Of a stretch of 64,000 bases of DNA, positions 8,094 to 18,400 are shown piece after piece. Position 1 is the first letter of the stretch; every line of letters begins with the position of its first letter. The position numbers were made by a program, and so were the translations under genes. The DNA comes from an uncultured Carboxylicivirga sp. (GTDB taxonomy: Bacteria; Bacteroidota; Bacteroidia; Bacteroidales; Marinilabiliaceae): the NCBI GenBank assembly GCA_947503525.1, contig CANNEA010000001.1:310001-374000 (forward strand), given 5' to 3'. Under the pieces are notes generated by a model. That model made no database searches and was not told the DNA's origin. It saw only the letters and a list, made by a program, of their open reading frames with translations.

Positions 8094-11033
8094 ATGCAAA
8101 GCAATACTCTTCTCCTCATTTTAACGATGCTGTCCATTGGTATAATTAAGGCAGATAATCAATCACATGATGTATATGGCTACCCTCAATCTAATAGAAG
8201 CAAATTCTGTATTAATACCGCATGGAAGTTTCACTTGGGTGATGCAGATGCCGATTATTATTTAAAGGCGACTAATGATAAAACCTGGGAAACGATTAGT
8301 ATTCCCCATACTTTGTATGAAACATCATTAACGCTTGATTTTTGCAAAGATGATAAAACGCAACCCACCTTTCAGCGTGAAGTAGGCTGGTACCGCAAGG
8401 ATATTGAAGTGAGTGCTTCTTCAAATAGAAAAGTGTTTCTGGAATTTGAAGGTGCTCATCAGGTCACCGACTGCTGGGTGAATGGTGAGCATGTAGGCCA
8501 ATTTGCGGTGGGTGGCTATTCACCTTTTCATTTTGACATTACGGATTTTGTGACACGAGGGGTCTTAAATCAGGTGACCTTAAAGGTAGATAATCGTCAG
8601 GACGAGAACATACCTCCAGACGCAGGGCCATTTGATTATGTGAAGTTCAGTGGTTTATACCGTGATGTGTATCTGGTAGAGACCGATCCCATGCACATTA
8701 CTTTTAACTGGGAAGCTCTAAAGGCAGGTGTAAACATTACAACTCCATCGGTTGATCCTGTTAATATGAATGCCACCATCAATATCAAAACTGTTGTTAG
8801 AAATGAATATGCATCTGTAAAAGAGGCTGAAGTAATTACGCGCATTATTGACCATCGAGGTGTGGTTGTAATAAAAATGGAGGAGAGCGCTGAGCTCGCA
8901 GCTGGACAGGATTATGAATTTAATCAGATTGGTGCACTGGAAGATGATGTGCAGTTATGGGATGTGGATCATCCCTATTTGTACCGGGTTAATACGGAAG
9001 TACTAGTTGATGGTAAAAGCGTCGACTGCCTTGAAAACAAAATTGGGCTACGAACTTTTCGTTTAGATAATGAATTGGGTTTTATGCTAAACGAGAAGCC
9101 CATCAAGCTCATTGGCTTTAACCGCCATCAACACCATGCCTATATTGGTGATGCTTTACCTAATAGCCTGCACTATAAAGATATGCTACAATTTAAGGAG
9201 ATGGGTTTTAATGTGATGCGGACGGCCCATTATCCGCATGATGATGCCATTATGGATGCCTGCGATGAACTGGGAATATTGGTTTATGAAGAAGCTCCCA
9301 CCTGGATCACCATGTCGAAAAATCCAAAGTGGTGGGATAATCTGGAATTATCGGCTCGTATTATGGTGCGTAATCATCGTAATCATCCATCCATTGTTAT
9401 TTGGGGTGCCGGAGTTAATCACAGAGGTTATGTACCTAGCATCAACAATGCCATTAAGCAGGAGGATCCGGTCCGATTAACGGCTTCGCAAGGATCTAGA
9501 TGGACTGGCTGGCAGGCTTCAGGATTAACGGATATTAATGCCAATATGCTTTATGGTCCATTTATCTGGGATAGATCAGAAACCATGCTGGCTATGGAAG
9601 GTCGTGGAGGTGCTGAGCATGTGGGGATGTATAAAAGCGATCCTAAAATGACAGGTATCATTACCTGGACGGCTCATGCTTATCATACTTTTCATCCTAC
9701 CCATGATAAGTATAACAGTACTTACGATAGAACTCGTAGTGGCTATATGACGCTCTTCCGCCAGCCTAAGCGCGAAATTTTATGGTATCCGTCTGAATTG
9801 AAGGAAGAGCCTTACTTACACATTGAAAATCCCTGGAAAGCTAGCACTAAAACCCTTAAAGTATTTTCTAATGCTGATGAGGTGGAGCTTTTTGTTAATG
9901 GCCAATCCTTTATGAAACAGAAGCCAGCACAGGATAGCACTTATATGGGGCTGGATCATCCGCCTTTTATTTTTAAGATAGATAATTATCAGAATGGTGA
10001 GCTTAAGGCAATTGGGTTTAAGGATAGAAAAGAATATGTGTCAGCCTCAACTCATACGCCGGGTAAAGCCCAACAAATAAAGTTGATTGTGGATGATAAA
10101 GGAAGAGACTTTGTGGCTGACGGTTCTGATATAATGGTAGCCTATGCCCGAATATTGGATAAGAATGGCACCTGGGTTCGTGATTCTGTGGGTGAGGTCA
10201 GTTTCACTGTTAGCGGACCAGCCACTATAGTTGGTGATGGCAAGGACATCAATGCCAATCCTATGTTTATCGAAAATGGTGAAGCACCTGTATTAATCCG
10301 AGCAGGATATGAACCGGGACAGATTAAACTTACGGCCAAAAGTAAGGGGATGAAATCAGCCTCAGTACTTATCAATACCATTTCACGAGAAGACGATATG
10401 GTAAAGGCTAAGGCCAGGCCAATTTATGATTTTAAGAAGGTGCGCATTGATATGGGATCACCCGATCAATTGGTGCAGTTTGGCTGGACCGAATGGAGTT
10501 CGAGGCAGGAAAAGGAAGCTGCCTTTGAACTGGCTGCTTTTGATGCGAGTGTTAAAGTAAAAAGCAATTCGGATGAAGGTATTTTACGTTGGCTGGGTGA
10601 GATGAATGTGATTGGTAAATATGGCTTTGCCTATGGTGAAGGCGTGATTGGCATGGATAAGGAAGGTCTTAGTCTACATTTTGAAGACCTTAAAGAAGGA
10701 ACTTACCGTTTAATGACATACCATCATGCACCACGTACCAACTCTGATCATATGGATCCGAACAAGGATAAAATAAAGACCTTAAGTATCCATAAATTGC
10801 CCTATGCAAAACGTTTAATTATTCAGCTTGAAGGTCAGGATGAGGCTATGGAATCACCGGTTACCGAAGGAAAGCAAATGCAGTTTGAAGCCGTGTCAAC
10901 AGCCGAAATCATTTTTGAATCTGATGGAGTTAATCCGGTTGTTATTAACTTTAAAGATGCAGATGGCGCAAAAGGAGTATGGTTAAATGCCTTTGAGTTT
11001 TCGGAGTGGCGTAGTGACTTGATTATTGATTAG
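8094..11033 (+). CDS. GH2-family exo-glycosidase with substituted acid/base position
   Basis: A 979-residue secreted protein with a short signal peptide. It has the GH2 order: sugar-binding jelly roll (about 35-195, with VGWYRKDIEV and WVNGEHVG), immunoglobulin-like domain (200-320), TIM barrel (325-600), DUF4982-like and Ig-like domains (600-770), and a C-terminal malectin-like carbohydrate-binding domain (775-979). GH2 enzymes of galactan loci are usually beta-galactosidases. The usual W-S-x-G-N-E motif reads W437-G-A-G-V-N442 here, so the acid/base Glu appears replaced by Asn, followed by His443. The nucleophile region keeps Glu502 in AMEGRGG. It may use another proton donor, a different linkage, or be inactive. 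No T9SS tail, so it is probably periplasmic. It heads the run of genes to 15309. Confidence 0.88.
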   Translation: MQSNTLLLILTMLSIGIIKADNQSHDVYGYPQSNRSKFCINTAWKFHLGDADADYYLKATNDKTWETISIPHTLYETSLTLDFCKDDKTQPTFQREVGWYRKDIEVSASSNRKVFLEFEGAHQVTDCWVNGEHVGQFAVGGYSPFHFDITDFVTRGVLNQVTLKVDNRQDENIPPDAGPFDYVKFSGLYRDVYLVETDPMHITFNWEALKAGVNITTPSVDPVNMNATINIKTVVRNEYASVKEAEVITRIIDHRGVVVIKMEESAELAAGQDYEFNQIGALEDDVQLWDVDHPYLYRVNTEVLVDGKSVDCLENKIGLRTFRLDNELGFMLNEKPIKLIGFNRHQHHAYIGDALPNSLHYKDMLQFKEMGFNVMRTAHYPHDDAIMDACDELGILVYEEAPTWITMSKNPKWWDNLELSARIMVRNHRNHPSIVIWGAGVNHRGYVPSINNAIKQEDPVRLTASQGSRWTGWQASGLTDINANMLYGPFIWDRSETMLAMEGRGGAEHVGMYKSDPKMTGIITWTAHAYHTFHPTHDKYNSTYDRTRSGYMTLFRQPKREILWYPSELKEEPYLHIENPWKASTKTLKVFSNADEVELFVNGQSFMKQKPAQDSTYMGLDHPPFIFKIDNYQNGELKAIGFKDRKEYVSASTHTPGKAQQIKLIVDDKGRDFVADGSDIMVAYARILDKNGTWVRDSVGEVSFTVSGPATIVGDGKDINANPMFIENGEAPVLIRAGYEPGQIKLTAKSKGMKSASVLINTISREDDMVKAKARPIYDFKKVRIDMGSPDQLVQFGWTEWSSRQEKEAAFELAAFDASVKVKSNSDEGILRWLGEMNVIGKYGFAYGEGVIGMDKEGLSLHFEDLKEGTYRLMTYHHAPRTNSDHMDPNKDKIKTLSIHKLPYAKRLIIQLEGQDEAMESPVTEGKQMQFEAVSTAEIIFESDGVNPVVINFKDADGAKGVWLNAFEFSEWRSDLIID

Positions 11034-11036
11034 TCT

Positions 11037-11054
11037 GTAGTCCGAAGTCCTGGT
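11037..11054 (+). repeat. AGTCCGA-type intergenic repeat, copy 1
   Basis: GTAGTCCGAAGTCCTGG follows the GH2 stop. A near copy follows the next gene at 12770-12787. Each holds tandem AGTCC heptad-like units. Confidence 0.5.
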
Positions 11055-11133
11055 AAATAAGGATGAAAAGATTATTGATAAAAGATTAATGAAAGTATAC
11101 AGTCTTTAAAATTGATACTATAAAATATACAAA

Positions 11134-12753
11134 ATGAAAAACTATAGAATACTGCCCTTTTTGATTTTGGGCTTGATGATTGGGCACCTAGCTGCTGCAA
11201 ACGTTAAGAAAGCATCCTATCGAAATAAAAGCATAGCAATTAATAGATGGGAAGTCATTGATTTAATCTTTAAAGCAAAGCCAAATTCAAGTCCCTTTAC
11301 AGCTAGTTTTGAAGCGGTGTTTGAATCGCCTTCAGGTAAGGTGCAAAAGGTACCTGGTTTCTATAACGGAGATAGTGAATGGCTTGTACGTTTCTCTGCA
11401 TCAGAGGCCGGGCAGTGGTCTTTCCTGACATCTTCCGAAGTAAAAGCTTTGAATGCTAAAAAAGGAAAAGTGACCATAAAAGAGGCAATGAACAGAGGTC
11501 AAAAAGGTGGGATTGTTGTGCCCGAACGTGACAAGCGCCATTTTTACTACGAAGATGGCACGCCTTATTTTTTGATGGCTTTTGAGTGTGATTGGCTCTA
11601 TGCATTGGATTATCACAATGAAGAGGCACTTCCAAAGACGGAGCACTTTTTAAATTTACTCAATGAGAATGGTTTTAATCAGGTGGTGATGAACGTGTTT
11701 TCTTTTGACGTGAGTTGGAAGAAAGATGAACTATTAGCAAAGCATCCAGAGCATGAGTTTGGTGGTCCTCAGGACATTTACCCTTTCCTTGGGAATAATA
11801 GCAATCCCGATTATTCGGCCTTGAATGTTGAATTCTTTAAGAAGCTGGATCGTACCATTGCACTGATGAATGATAAAGGCATCGTATCGCATTTAATGAT
11901 TTATGTTTGGAATAAGTTAGTGGCCTGGCCGGATATGTACTCGGACGCAGATAATATGTACTACGATTATGTGGTGAAGCGTTACGGCGCCTTCCCTAAT
12001 ATTATGTGGGATGTTTCTAAAGAGGCACTTTATTATGGCCGCGCTGATGATGAATATATTTTGGAGCGCATTGAGCGTTTACGTATGGCTAATTACTTCG
12101 ATCGTTTGGTAACCGTTCATGATTATGGTTTCTGTAAGCGTCATCCGGATGCGGTGGATTATATCTCGCGTCAGGACTGGACCTTTGATTTGTATCAGAA
12201 TATGTTAGGCGATTACAATAAGTATAAGGACAAGCCGGTATTTAATATTGAACATGGGGGCTACGAAGAATCACCTTATGTCGTATTTCCGGGTAGCTAT
12301 ATCAATGCTGAACAATGCCTGCGTCGAAATTACCAGTGTATATTTGCAGGAGTATATTCAACCTATTACTGGCAAGGTACTTCATGGAATGCTGTTATCT
12401 GGAATCCTTTTGAGCAAGACGAAAGTTTCTATAAGCCAAAGTTTGAGTACTTCAAGCATCTCACTTCTTTATTTTCGATGTATGATTTTACCAAATACAA
12501 ACCAGTGCCTTGGTGGAACCAAGCCGGGTATTGCCTAAAGGAAATTGACAAAGAAAACTATTTGTGTTACGTGCCTAAGGAAACCTTTCAGTACCGTAAG
12601 GAATTTTTATTTAAGGATAAAAAGCCGGTTTATATCAAATGGTTTAATACTTTAACGGGTGAAACAACTGAAGAGTTGGAACTAAATCAAAAAACAGATT
12701 TTGAATCGCCCTGGCATATGGAAGCTGATGCAATTTTAATTATTAGGAAATAA
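11134..12753 (+). CDS. DUF5060/DUF4038 apiosidase-like glycoside hydrolase
   Basis: A 539-residue exported protein: signal peptide, a DUF5060 beta-sandwich (about 25-115, with VPGFYNGD and WLVRFSASEAGQWSF), then an apiosidase-like DUF4038 TIM barrel (about 130-450), and a small C-terminal beta domain. Candidate catalytic residues are Glu297 in WDVSKEALYYG after strand 4 and Glu373 in FNIEHGG after strand 7, as expected of a clan A retaining enzyme. Characterised relatives include GH140 apiosidases, but most members have no tested substrate, and apiose is not known in agar. It lies 100 bases after GH2 with no terminator between, so it is likely co-transcribed and acts on the same glycan. The fold is firm, the specificity unknown. 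Confidence 0.82.
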   Translation: MKNYRILPFLILGLMIGHLAAANVKKASYRNKSIAINRWEVIDLIFKAKPNSSPFTASFEAVFESPSGKVQKVPGFYNGDSEWLVRFSASEAGQWSFLTSSEVKALNAKKGKVTIKEAMNRGQKGGIVVPERDKRHFYYEDGTPYFLMAFECDWLYALDYHNEEALPKTEHFLNLLNENGFNQVVMNVFSFDVSWKKDELLAKHPEHEFGGPQDIYPFLGNNSNPDYSALNVEFFKKLDRTIALMNDKGIVSHLMIYVWNKLVAWPDMYSDADNMYYDYVVKRYGAFPNIMWDVSKEALYYGRADDEYILERIERLRMANYFDRLVTVHDYGFCKRHPDAVDYISRQDWTFDLYQNMLGDYNKYKDKPVFNIEHGGYEESPYVVFPGSYINAEQCLRRNYQCIFAGVYSTYYWQGTSWNAVIWNPFEQDESFYKPKFEYFKHLTSLFSMYDFTKYKPVPWWNQAGYCLKEIDKENYLCYVPKETFQYRKEFLFKDKKPVYIKWFNTLTGETTEELELNQKTDFESPWHMEADAILIIRK

Positions 12754-12759
12754 GTAAAA

Positions 12760-12787
12760 GTCCGTAGCTTATAGTCCGAAGTCCAGG
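12760..12787 (+). repeat. AGTCCGA-type intergenic repeat, copy 2
   Basis: AGTCCG units occur at about 12760 and again as TAGTCCGAAGTCCAGG. Copy 1 stands in the same place after the preceding gene. The rest of the 12754-12892 gap shows a short CTCC/GGAG hairpin near 12838-12852 and nothing else I can name. Confidence 0.5.
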
Positions 12788-12892
12788 ATAATGATTATTG
12801 ATTAACGATAATGCAAGTGCATATCCTTGTTGTATTCTCCTCACTGGGGAGCGGAACGACAAAGGGGGCTGTATGATAAAAGAAATGAATTT

Positions 12893-13852
12893 ATGAAAAC
12901 AGGATTAATTATTTTACTGAGTCTATTTAGTTTATCAATAAGTGGTCAAGGTAATTGGACAAAAGTGGAAACCACCAATGAAGCCAATAAACGTCATGAA
13001 AACGCCTTTGTTGAATTGGGGGGCAAGTATTATCTGCTGGGTGGACGAGGTATAAAGCCGGTAAATGTTTTTAATCCTAAATCCAATACCTGGAAATCAC
13101 TTTCTAAACCGCCTCTTGAAATTCATCACTTCCAGGCGGTTGTAGTAAAGGATGAAATTTGGATAGCAGGTGCCATGACTGGTAAATATCCCAATGAGCG
13201 ACCCTTGGATCATATACTTATTTATCATCCTGAAAGTGATAGCTGGAAAGAAGGACCACAGCTTCCTGCAGACCGTTTAAGAGGTTCGTGCGGAGTAGTG
13301 CTTCAAGGCAATTACTTGATTATGATTGCAGGAATTTACGATGGACACAATGGAGATCATAAAACCTGGGTAGATGCCTATAATATCAAAACCAAGGAAT
13401 GGGAGGTTTGGCCTGACGCTCCTCGTCCTCGCGATCATTTTGCGGCCGTCCTAATTAATAAGAAGATTGTTTGTGCGGGTGGTCGTTTGACTTCCAAATC
13501 CACCGGACAAGTTTTTCAGCTTACGATAAAGGAGGTAGATATATTTGACTTAAAAACTAAAACATGGACTACAGCCAAAGCTAATTTACCAACAGGACGG
13601 GCTGGTGCATCTTCGGTGGCCTATAAGGGTAAAGTGGTGGTTATCGGAGGTGAAAGCAAACAAAAGCCAGCGCATAATCAAGTGGAAGCCTTTGATGTGA
13701 AAACCGGTGAATGGGAAACATGGAGTCCGTTGTTGCAAGGTAGACATGGTACACAGGCTTTTGTTTATAAAGGAAAAATAGTGATCTCTGCCGGCTCGGG
13801 TAATCAGGGAGGAGGCCCAGAGTTATCCTCCATTGAGGAATTTATCAAATAA
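12893..13852 (+). CDS. Exported kelch-repeat beta-propeller protein
   Basis: A 319-residue protein. The frame can be opened at a TTG (12827), but the ATG at 12893 gives a clean signal peptide (MKTGLIILLSLFSLSISGQG) and was chosen. It shows about six kelch repeats, each with a doublet of Gly followed by Tyr and Trp: YYLLGGRG, IWIAGAM, MIAGIYDG, VCAGGR, VVIGGES and VISAGSG. The fold is that of the galactose oxidase propeller, but the copper-ligand domains of galactose oxidase are absent, so oxidase activity is not indicated. It may be a lectin-like binding protein or a sugar isomerase or epimerase related to N-acetylneuraminate epimerase. It sits between the apiosidase-like and GH28-like genes in one transcription direction. 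Confidence 0.8.
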   Translation: MKTGLIILLSLFSLSISGQGNWTKVETTNEANKRHENAFVELGGKYYLLGGRGIKPVNVFNPKSNTWKSLSKPPLEIHHFQAVVVKDEIWIAGAMTGKYPNERPLDHILIYHPESDSWKEGPQLPADRLRGSCGVVLQGNYLIMIAGIYDGHNGDHKTWVDAYNIKTKEWEVWPDAPRPRDHFAAVLINKKIVCAGGRLTSKSTGQVFQLTIKEVDIFDLKTKTWTTAKANLPTGRAGASSVAYKGKVVVIGGESKQKPAHNQVEAFDVKTGEWETWSPLLQGRHGTQAFVYKGKIVISAGSGNQGGGPELSSIEEFIK

Positions 13853-13911
13853 TTAATGAAGTTATCAGTCTTGATAATCTGTACTTGAATCTTGACACTA
13901 ATGATTTGTAA

Positions 13912-15309
13912 ATGAAAATCTTAAAATATACTTTGGGGCTGTGCATGCTATTATTGAGTATCGCAGCCGATGCTAATAGTTATAACGTGTTGGATTACGG
14001 TGCCCAGGCAGATGGAAGCACCATTGATACCAAAGCTGTGCAAGCTGCGATTGATGCTTGCACTGCCAATGGTGGAGGGCAAATTATTATTCCCGGAGGT
14101 AAAACAGTGGTGATAGGGACCATTTACTTAAAAGACAATGTTACTCTTCATATCGAAAATGGTGCTGTTTTGCTCGGTAGTCCTAATATTAAAGACTACA
14201 GCTTAGATACCCATAAAAACATGTACAAAAATGAGCCGCATATGGATAGGTGTTTAATTTTTGCGCGTGGAGCTAAGTCCTTTACTATTGAAGGCTATGG
14301 TACCATTGATGGGAATGGCTACTTTAGAAATTTCACTCAAGACACCGGTCGACCAATGTTGATGCGTTTTATTGAGTGTGAGGATATTCACATGAATGAT
14401 GTTACAATAATTAATCCGGCGGCTTGGGTATCAGCTTGGTTATATTGCAATGAAATTGCAGTGGATGGTATTCGAATTCATAGTCGTGTCAATAATAATG
14501 GTGACGGCCTTGATTTTGATGGATGTACCAATGTGCGTGTTTCAAACAGTTCGTTCGATACCAGTGATGACTCTATTTGTCTGCAGGCTTCAAGGCAGGA
14601 TAAGCCCTGTAAGGATGTGGTGATCAGCAATTGCATATTCGAGAGTAAATGGGCAGGAATGCGTATTGGCTTGCTGTCCAGAGGTGATTTTGAATCGGTA
14701 GCGGTTACCAATTGTACTTTTAAAAACATTCAGGATTCTGGCTTGAAAATTCAAATGAATGAAGGCGGGGAGATGAAGAATATGGTATTCTCTAATCTGG
14801 TCATGAAAAATGTACCTCGCCCCATCTTTATGACTTTTGCTCAACAAAAGGCCTGTGTTGATGCACCTGAGGAAATGTATCCGATGAAAGCGATGCATCA
14901 TTTTATTTTTCAAAATATAATTGCTGACAATTCGGAGTTAGATAAAAATTCTGCCTTCTTTATTACCGGAATGCCTGATCATTATATCAGCGATATCATT
15001 CTTAAAGATATTCAGTTTGTTGTTTCAGGTGGCGGCACAAAGGAGGATGCAAATAAAACAGAAGTTAAGGAATATACCCTAGATGTAATGGAAGGCTGGT
15101 GGCCTGAATTTTACCGTGTAGGTACCTTGCCGGCTTCGGGTTTTTATCTGCGACATATTGATGGATTATATATGGATAATGTGCATCTCAAACATGTTCA
15201 AACTGATCAGCGTCCACCAATCATTTTGGATGATGTTAAGCACTGGTCGGTGGAAAAGGTTTTTGTAGATAAGCAAATAATAGTTACTCAGGAACTAGTT
15301 GTTAAGTAG
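13912..15309 (+). CDS. GH28-like right-handed beta-helix glycosidase
   Basis: A 465-residue exported protein with signal peptide and the pectate-lyase-3/GH28 start (YNVLDYGAQADGSTIDTKAVQAAID, split here at the G). GH28 features are visible: NNGDGLDFDGC at 195-205 in place of NTDGxD, SDD at 218-220 in place of the GDD pair, and GLKIQ in place of RIK. The GHG motif is not clear (AGMRIGLLSRG). Classical members hydrolyse galacturonides with inversion; many Bacteroidota members are exo-enzymes on other sugars. In a red-algal galactan locus a substrate other than pectin is plausible. It is followed by a terminator and closes the GH2-led gene run. Confidence 0.83.
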   Translation: MKILKYTLGLCMLLLSIAADANSYNVLDYGAQADGSTIDTKAVQAAIDACTANGGGQIIIPGGKTVVIGTIYLKDNVTLHIENGAVLLGSPNIKDYSLDTHKNMYKNEPHMDRCLIFARGAKSFTIEGYGTIDGNGYFRNFTQDTGRPMLMRFIECEDIHMNDVTIINPAAWVSAWLYCNEIAVDGIRIHSRVNNNGDGLDFDGCTNVRVSNSSFDTSDDSICLQASRQDKPCKDVVISNCIFESKWAGMRIGLLSRGDFESVAVTNCTFKNIQDSGLKIQMNEGGEMKNMVFSNLVMKNVPRPIFMTFAQQKACVDAPEEMYPMKAMHHFIFQNIIADNSELDKNSAFFITGMPDHYISDIILKDIQFVVSGGGTKEDANKTEVKEYTLDVMEGWWPEFYRVGTLPASGFYLRHIDGLYMDNVHLKHVQTDQRPPIILDDVKHWSVEKVFVDKQIIVTQELVVK

Positions 15310-15331
15310 CTATATAATATACTAAAACAAC

Positions 15332-15367
15332 AGCCTTTATGCATTTTATAGAGGCTATTTTTTATTT
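15332..15367 (+). terminator. Intrinsic terminator after GH28-like gene
   Basis: The stem AGCCTTTAT / ATAGAGGCT has one G-U pair and is followed by a T-rich tail (ATTTTTTATTT). Confidence 0.85.
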
Positions 15368-15396
15368 CTAAGCATCTTTATTGTAAGATTCAATAT

Positions 15397-15454
15397 CCCC
15401 CCTCTATTCGCACTTAGCTTTCGCTTTTAAAAGGACTTTTTCGATCTATTTTTA
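15397..15454 (+). promoter_or_regulatory. Putative regulon operator and -7 box for the DUF5060 protein
   Basis: ATCCCCCCT with the C-run at 15397-15402. TATTTTTA at 15447-15454 matches TAnnTTTG except the last base and begins exactly 45 bases after the run. Confidence 0.55.
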
Positions 15455-15495
15455 GACTCGTTAACAATTGAATTAACTGTAAATCCAATATCTAG

Positions 15496-18400
15496 ATGCA
15501 AAAAATCTCTACATTAATCATGTTGTTGGGCTTTGTGTGTATAAGCCTTACTTCACAAAGCTTAAGTAAACTTGTTCTGATCAACGCTACCACGGATGCC
15601 GAGATCAGAGATATGGCCACCACTGGAGAAGTTATTAATATGGACGATAATCCATTAATCAACTTCAGAGCTGTTACGGACCCAGAGCCTTTAGCTAGTG
15701 GCAAATGTGTTTTTAAGCTCACTTATCCCGATGGCCAGGTTTATAATCATTCTGAAGGAACTGCTGTTTATGCCTGTTTTGGTGATAATAGTGGAAATTA
15801 CCTCGATTGGGCCAACGGTTTTGATAGTCCGCCAGCTATTCAAAAGGGCGACTACACTTTGGAAGTTACTCCGGGAACAGGTACTGCATCAACCTATAAT
15901 TTTACCATTGAAATGACGGTACCCGACAATGGTGGTGAAACCGGATTGGGAGAACCTCTGGATGTTGCAAATGGTGAAGTTCTGGTTACAGGAGAAGAGA
16001 AACAATGGCATAATGTGACCTTGAACTTTGGAGGACCGGAAGCCGATGAGGTTGGCACGGATAATCCCTTTTCGAATTACCGCCTTGAAGTAACTTTCTC
16101 CAAAGGTAATACTTCACTAAAAGTTCCGGGTTATTACGCTGCTGATGGTAATGCGGGAGAGACTGCTGCCACTACCGGTAATATATGGAAGGTCCATTTT
16201 TGTCCTGCCGAAGTTGGCGAGTGGAGCTATGCAGTGTCATTTCGAAAAGGAACTGATGTAGCCATTAGTGATGATGTAAATGCAGGTGAAGCTGAAGCCC
16301 CCATTGATGGTAAAACAGGAACGCTAACTATTGAAGAAAGCGATAAGACCGGTCGTGATTTCAGAGCGAAAGGGCGTTTAACTTATGAGGGTGAGCATCA
16401 CTTGCAGTTTGCCGGTTCAGGACAATGGTTTATGAAAGCAGGACCTGATGCGCCTGAGAATTTTTTAGCCTATGAAGATTTTGATAATACTACAAATAAT
16501 GGCGGCTACCGTAAAAACTGGTCGGCGCATATTGCGGACTGGAAACAAGGTGATCCGGTATGGAGAGACAGTAAAGGAAAAGGCATTATTGGAGCTGTGA
16601 ATTATTTGGCTTCCAAAGGGCTTAATGTGGTTTCTTTTTTAACAATATCTGCACCTCAAGGCGACGATAAAAATGTGTTTATGTGGATTAATACCAATAC
16701 CAAGGATCGATTTGATTGCTCAAAGCTTGATCAGTGGGAAGTAGTGTTTACACATGCTCAAAAGAAAGGCTTATACCTGCATTTTAAAACCTCAGAGACT
16801 GAAAATGAGATGATGCTGGACAATGGTGATGTGGGGCGATATAGGAAATTATATTATCGCGAGCTAATTGCACGTTATGGTCATCACTTAGCATTAAACT
16901 GGAATTTGGGCGAGGAAAATGGTCATTATGGTAATACCAACCAGAACACCCAGCAGCGCAAGGATATGGCGGCTTATTTTAAAGATCATGATCCATATCA
17001 AAACCACATAGTCATTCATACAGCACCAGATAAGCAAGAAGAAATTTACCGACCATTGCTAGGTGATAATTCAGAATTAACAGGAGTGTCTATACAAACC
17101 GACTGGCAAAAGGTACATACCGAAACAGCTAAGTGGGTTACCGAATCAGCTAATACCTCTAAAAAATGGGTGGTAGCTAACGATGAGCAAGGGAGTGCGA
17201 AGATCGGAGTGCCGGAAGATGCGTACACAGGTACACCTAATAAAGATAATATTCGCGAAAAGGTACTATGGGGCAATATGATGGCTGGAGGAGCCGGTGT
17301 TGAATACTACTTTGGCTATGAGCGCCCGCATAGCGATTTAAATTGTCAGGATTATCGAAGTAGAGATATGAGTTGGGATTACTGTCGTAATGCACTAAGC
17401 TTTTTTAATATGTATGTGCCGTATTGGGAAATGCTGAATGATAACAGTAAGACAACATCTGGCTATTGTTTGTATAAAGATGCTGAGGTATATGTAGTTT
17501 ATCTACCTAATGGTGGCAGTACCAACGTAAATCTTGCATCTGGCACTTATAATGTGAGTTGGTACAACCCACGGGATGGAGGTGCTTTAACAGATGGCAA
17601 AACTTCTGTAACTGGCGGTGGAGCTGTATCAATAGGTGCGGCCCCGGATAGCAGTAACGACTGGGTGGCTTTAATTCGTGAAGAAAATTTTGAGTACGAT
17701 AGTAATGATGTAGAATTGTACCCTTGCGGTGATGATATTGTGTTTGCGTCTATTAGCGATTTTGAAAATACAAATGTTGACGGTTTTCATCCGGCTTATA
17801 AGGATAATGGCAATAACTGCCTGGCCATTGATGCTACCCAATATAAGGACGCGTATGCTGCAGCAAATACAACTTTTGATGAAGCAACAGGCTTCTATAA
17901 TATTACCTTGACTACTTTGACCGAAACAGATGGGGAGTCGAGTTATCGCTTACGTATTGGTAATCAGCTAATCGGCGAATACCAAAATCCTGAATCGGAT
18001 GTCGATTATGCCCCATCAACATACACCTGGGAACAGGTTGAAATCAATAATGGAGATGTTGTGCAGATTGAGTTTAGTTCCCATACTAATGGTAAGATTC
18101 CCGAAGGCAACAGCACTGCTTATTCTCGTGGCAGATGGACGCAATTGGCATTTACTCCTATGTGCAGTGAGCCATGTGATGGGAGTGATGCTTATATGGA
18201 AAAAGATGGTGTGGTAGTTATTGAAATGGAGCATGCATCTGTTTTAAATCAATACTGGACCATTCAAACCGGAGCCGGGTCATTGGGTGATGGTTATATT
18301 CAGTACGAAGGCCCTGATCATATGAATGCGCATCAGGACAATAAAACCATGACATATAATGTCCAAATTAGTACGCCCGGAACCTATCAGTTTCTGTGGA

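Noticed and set aside
12893-13852. Galactose oxidase activity for the kelch protein
   Set aside because: Only the propeller is present; the domains and ligands for the copper centre are missing.
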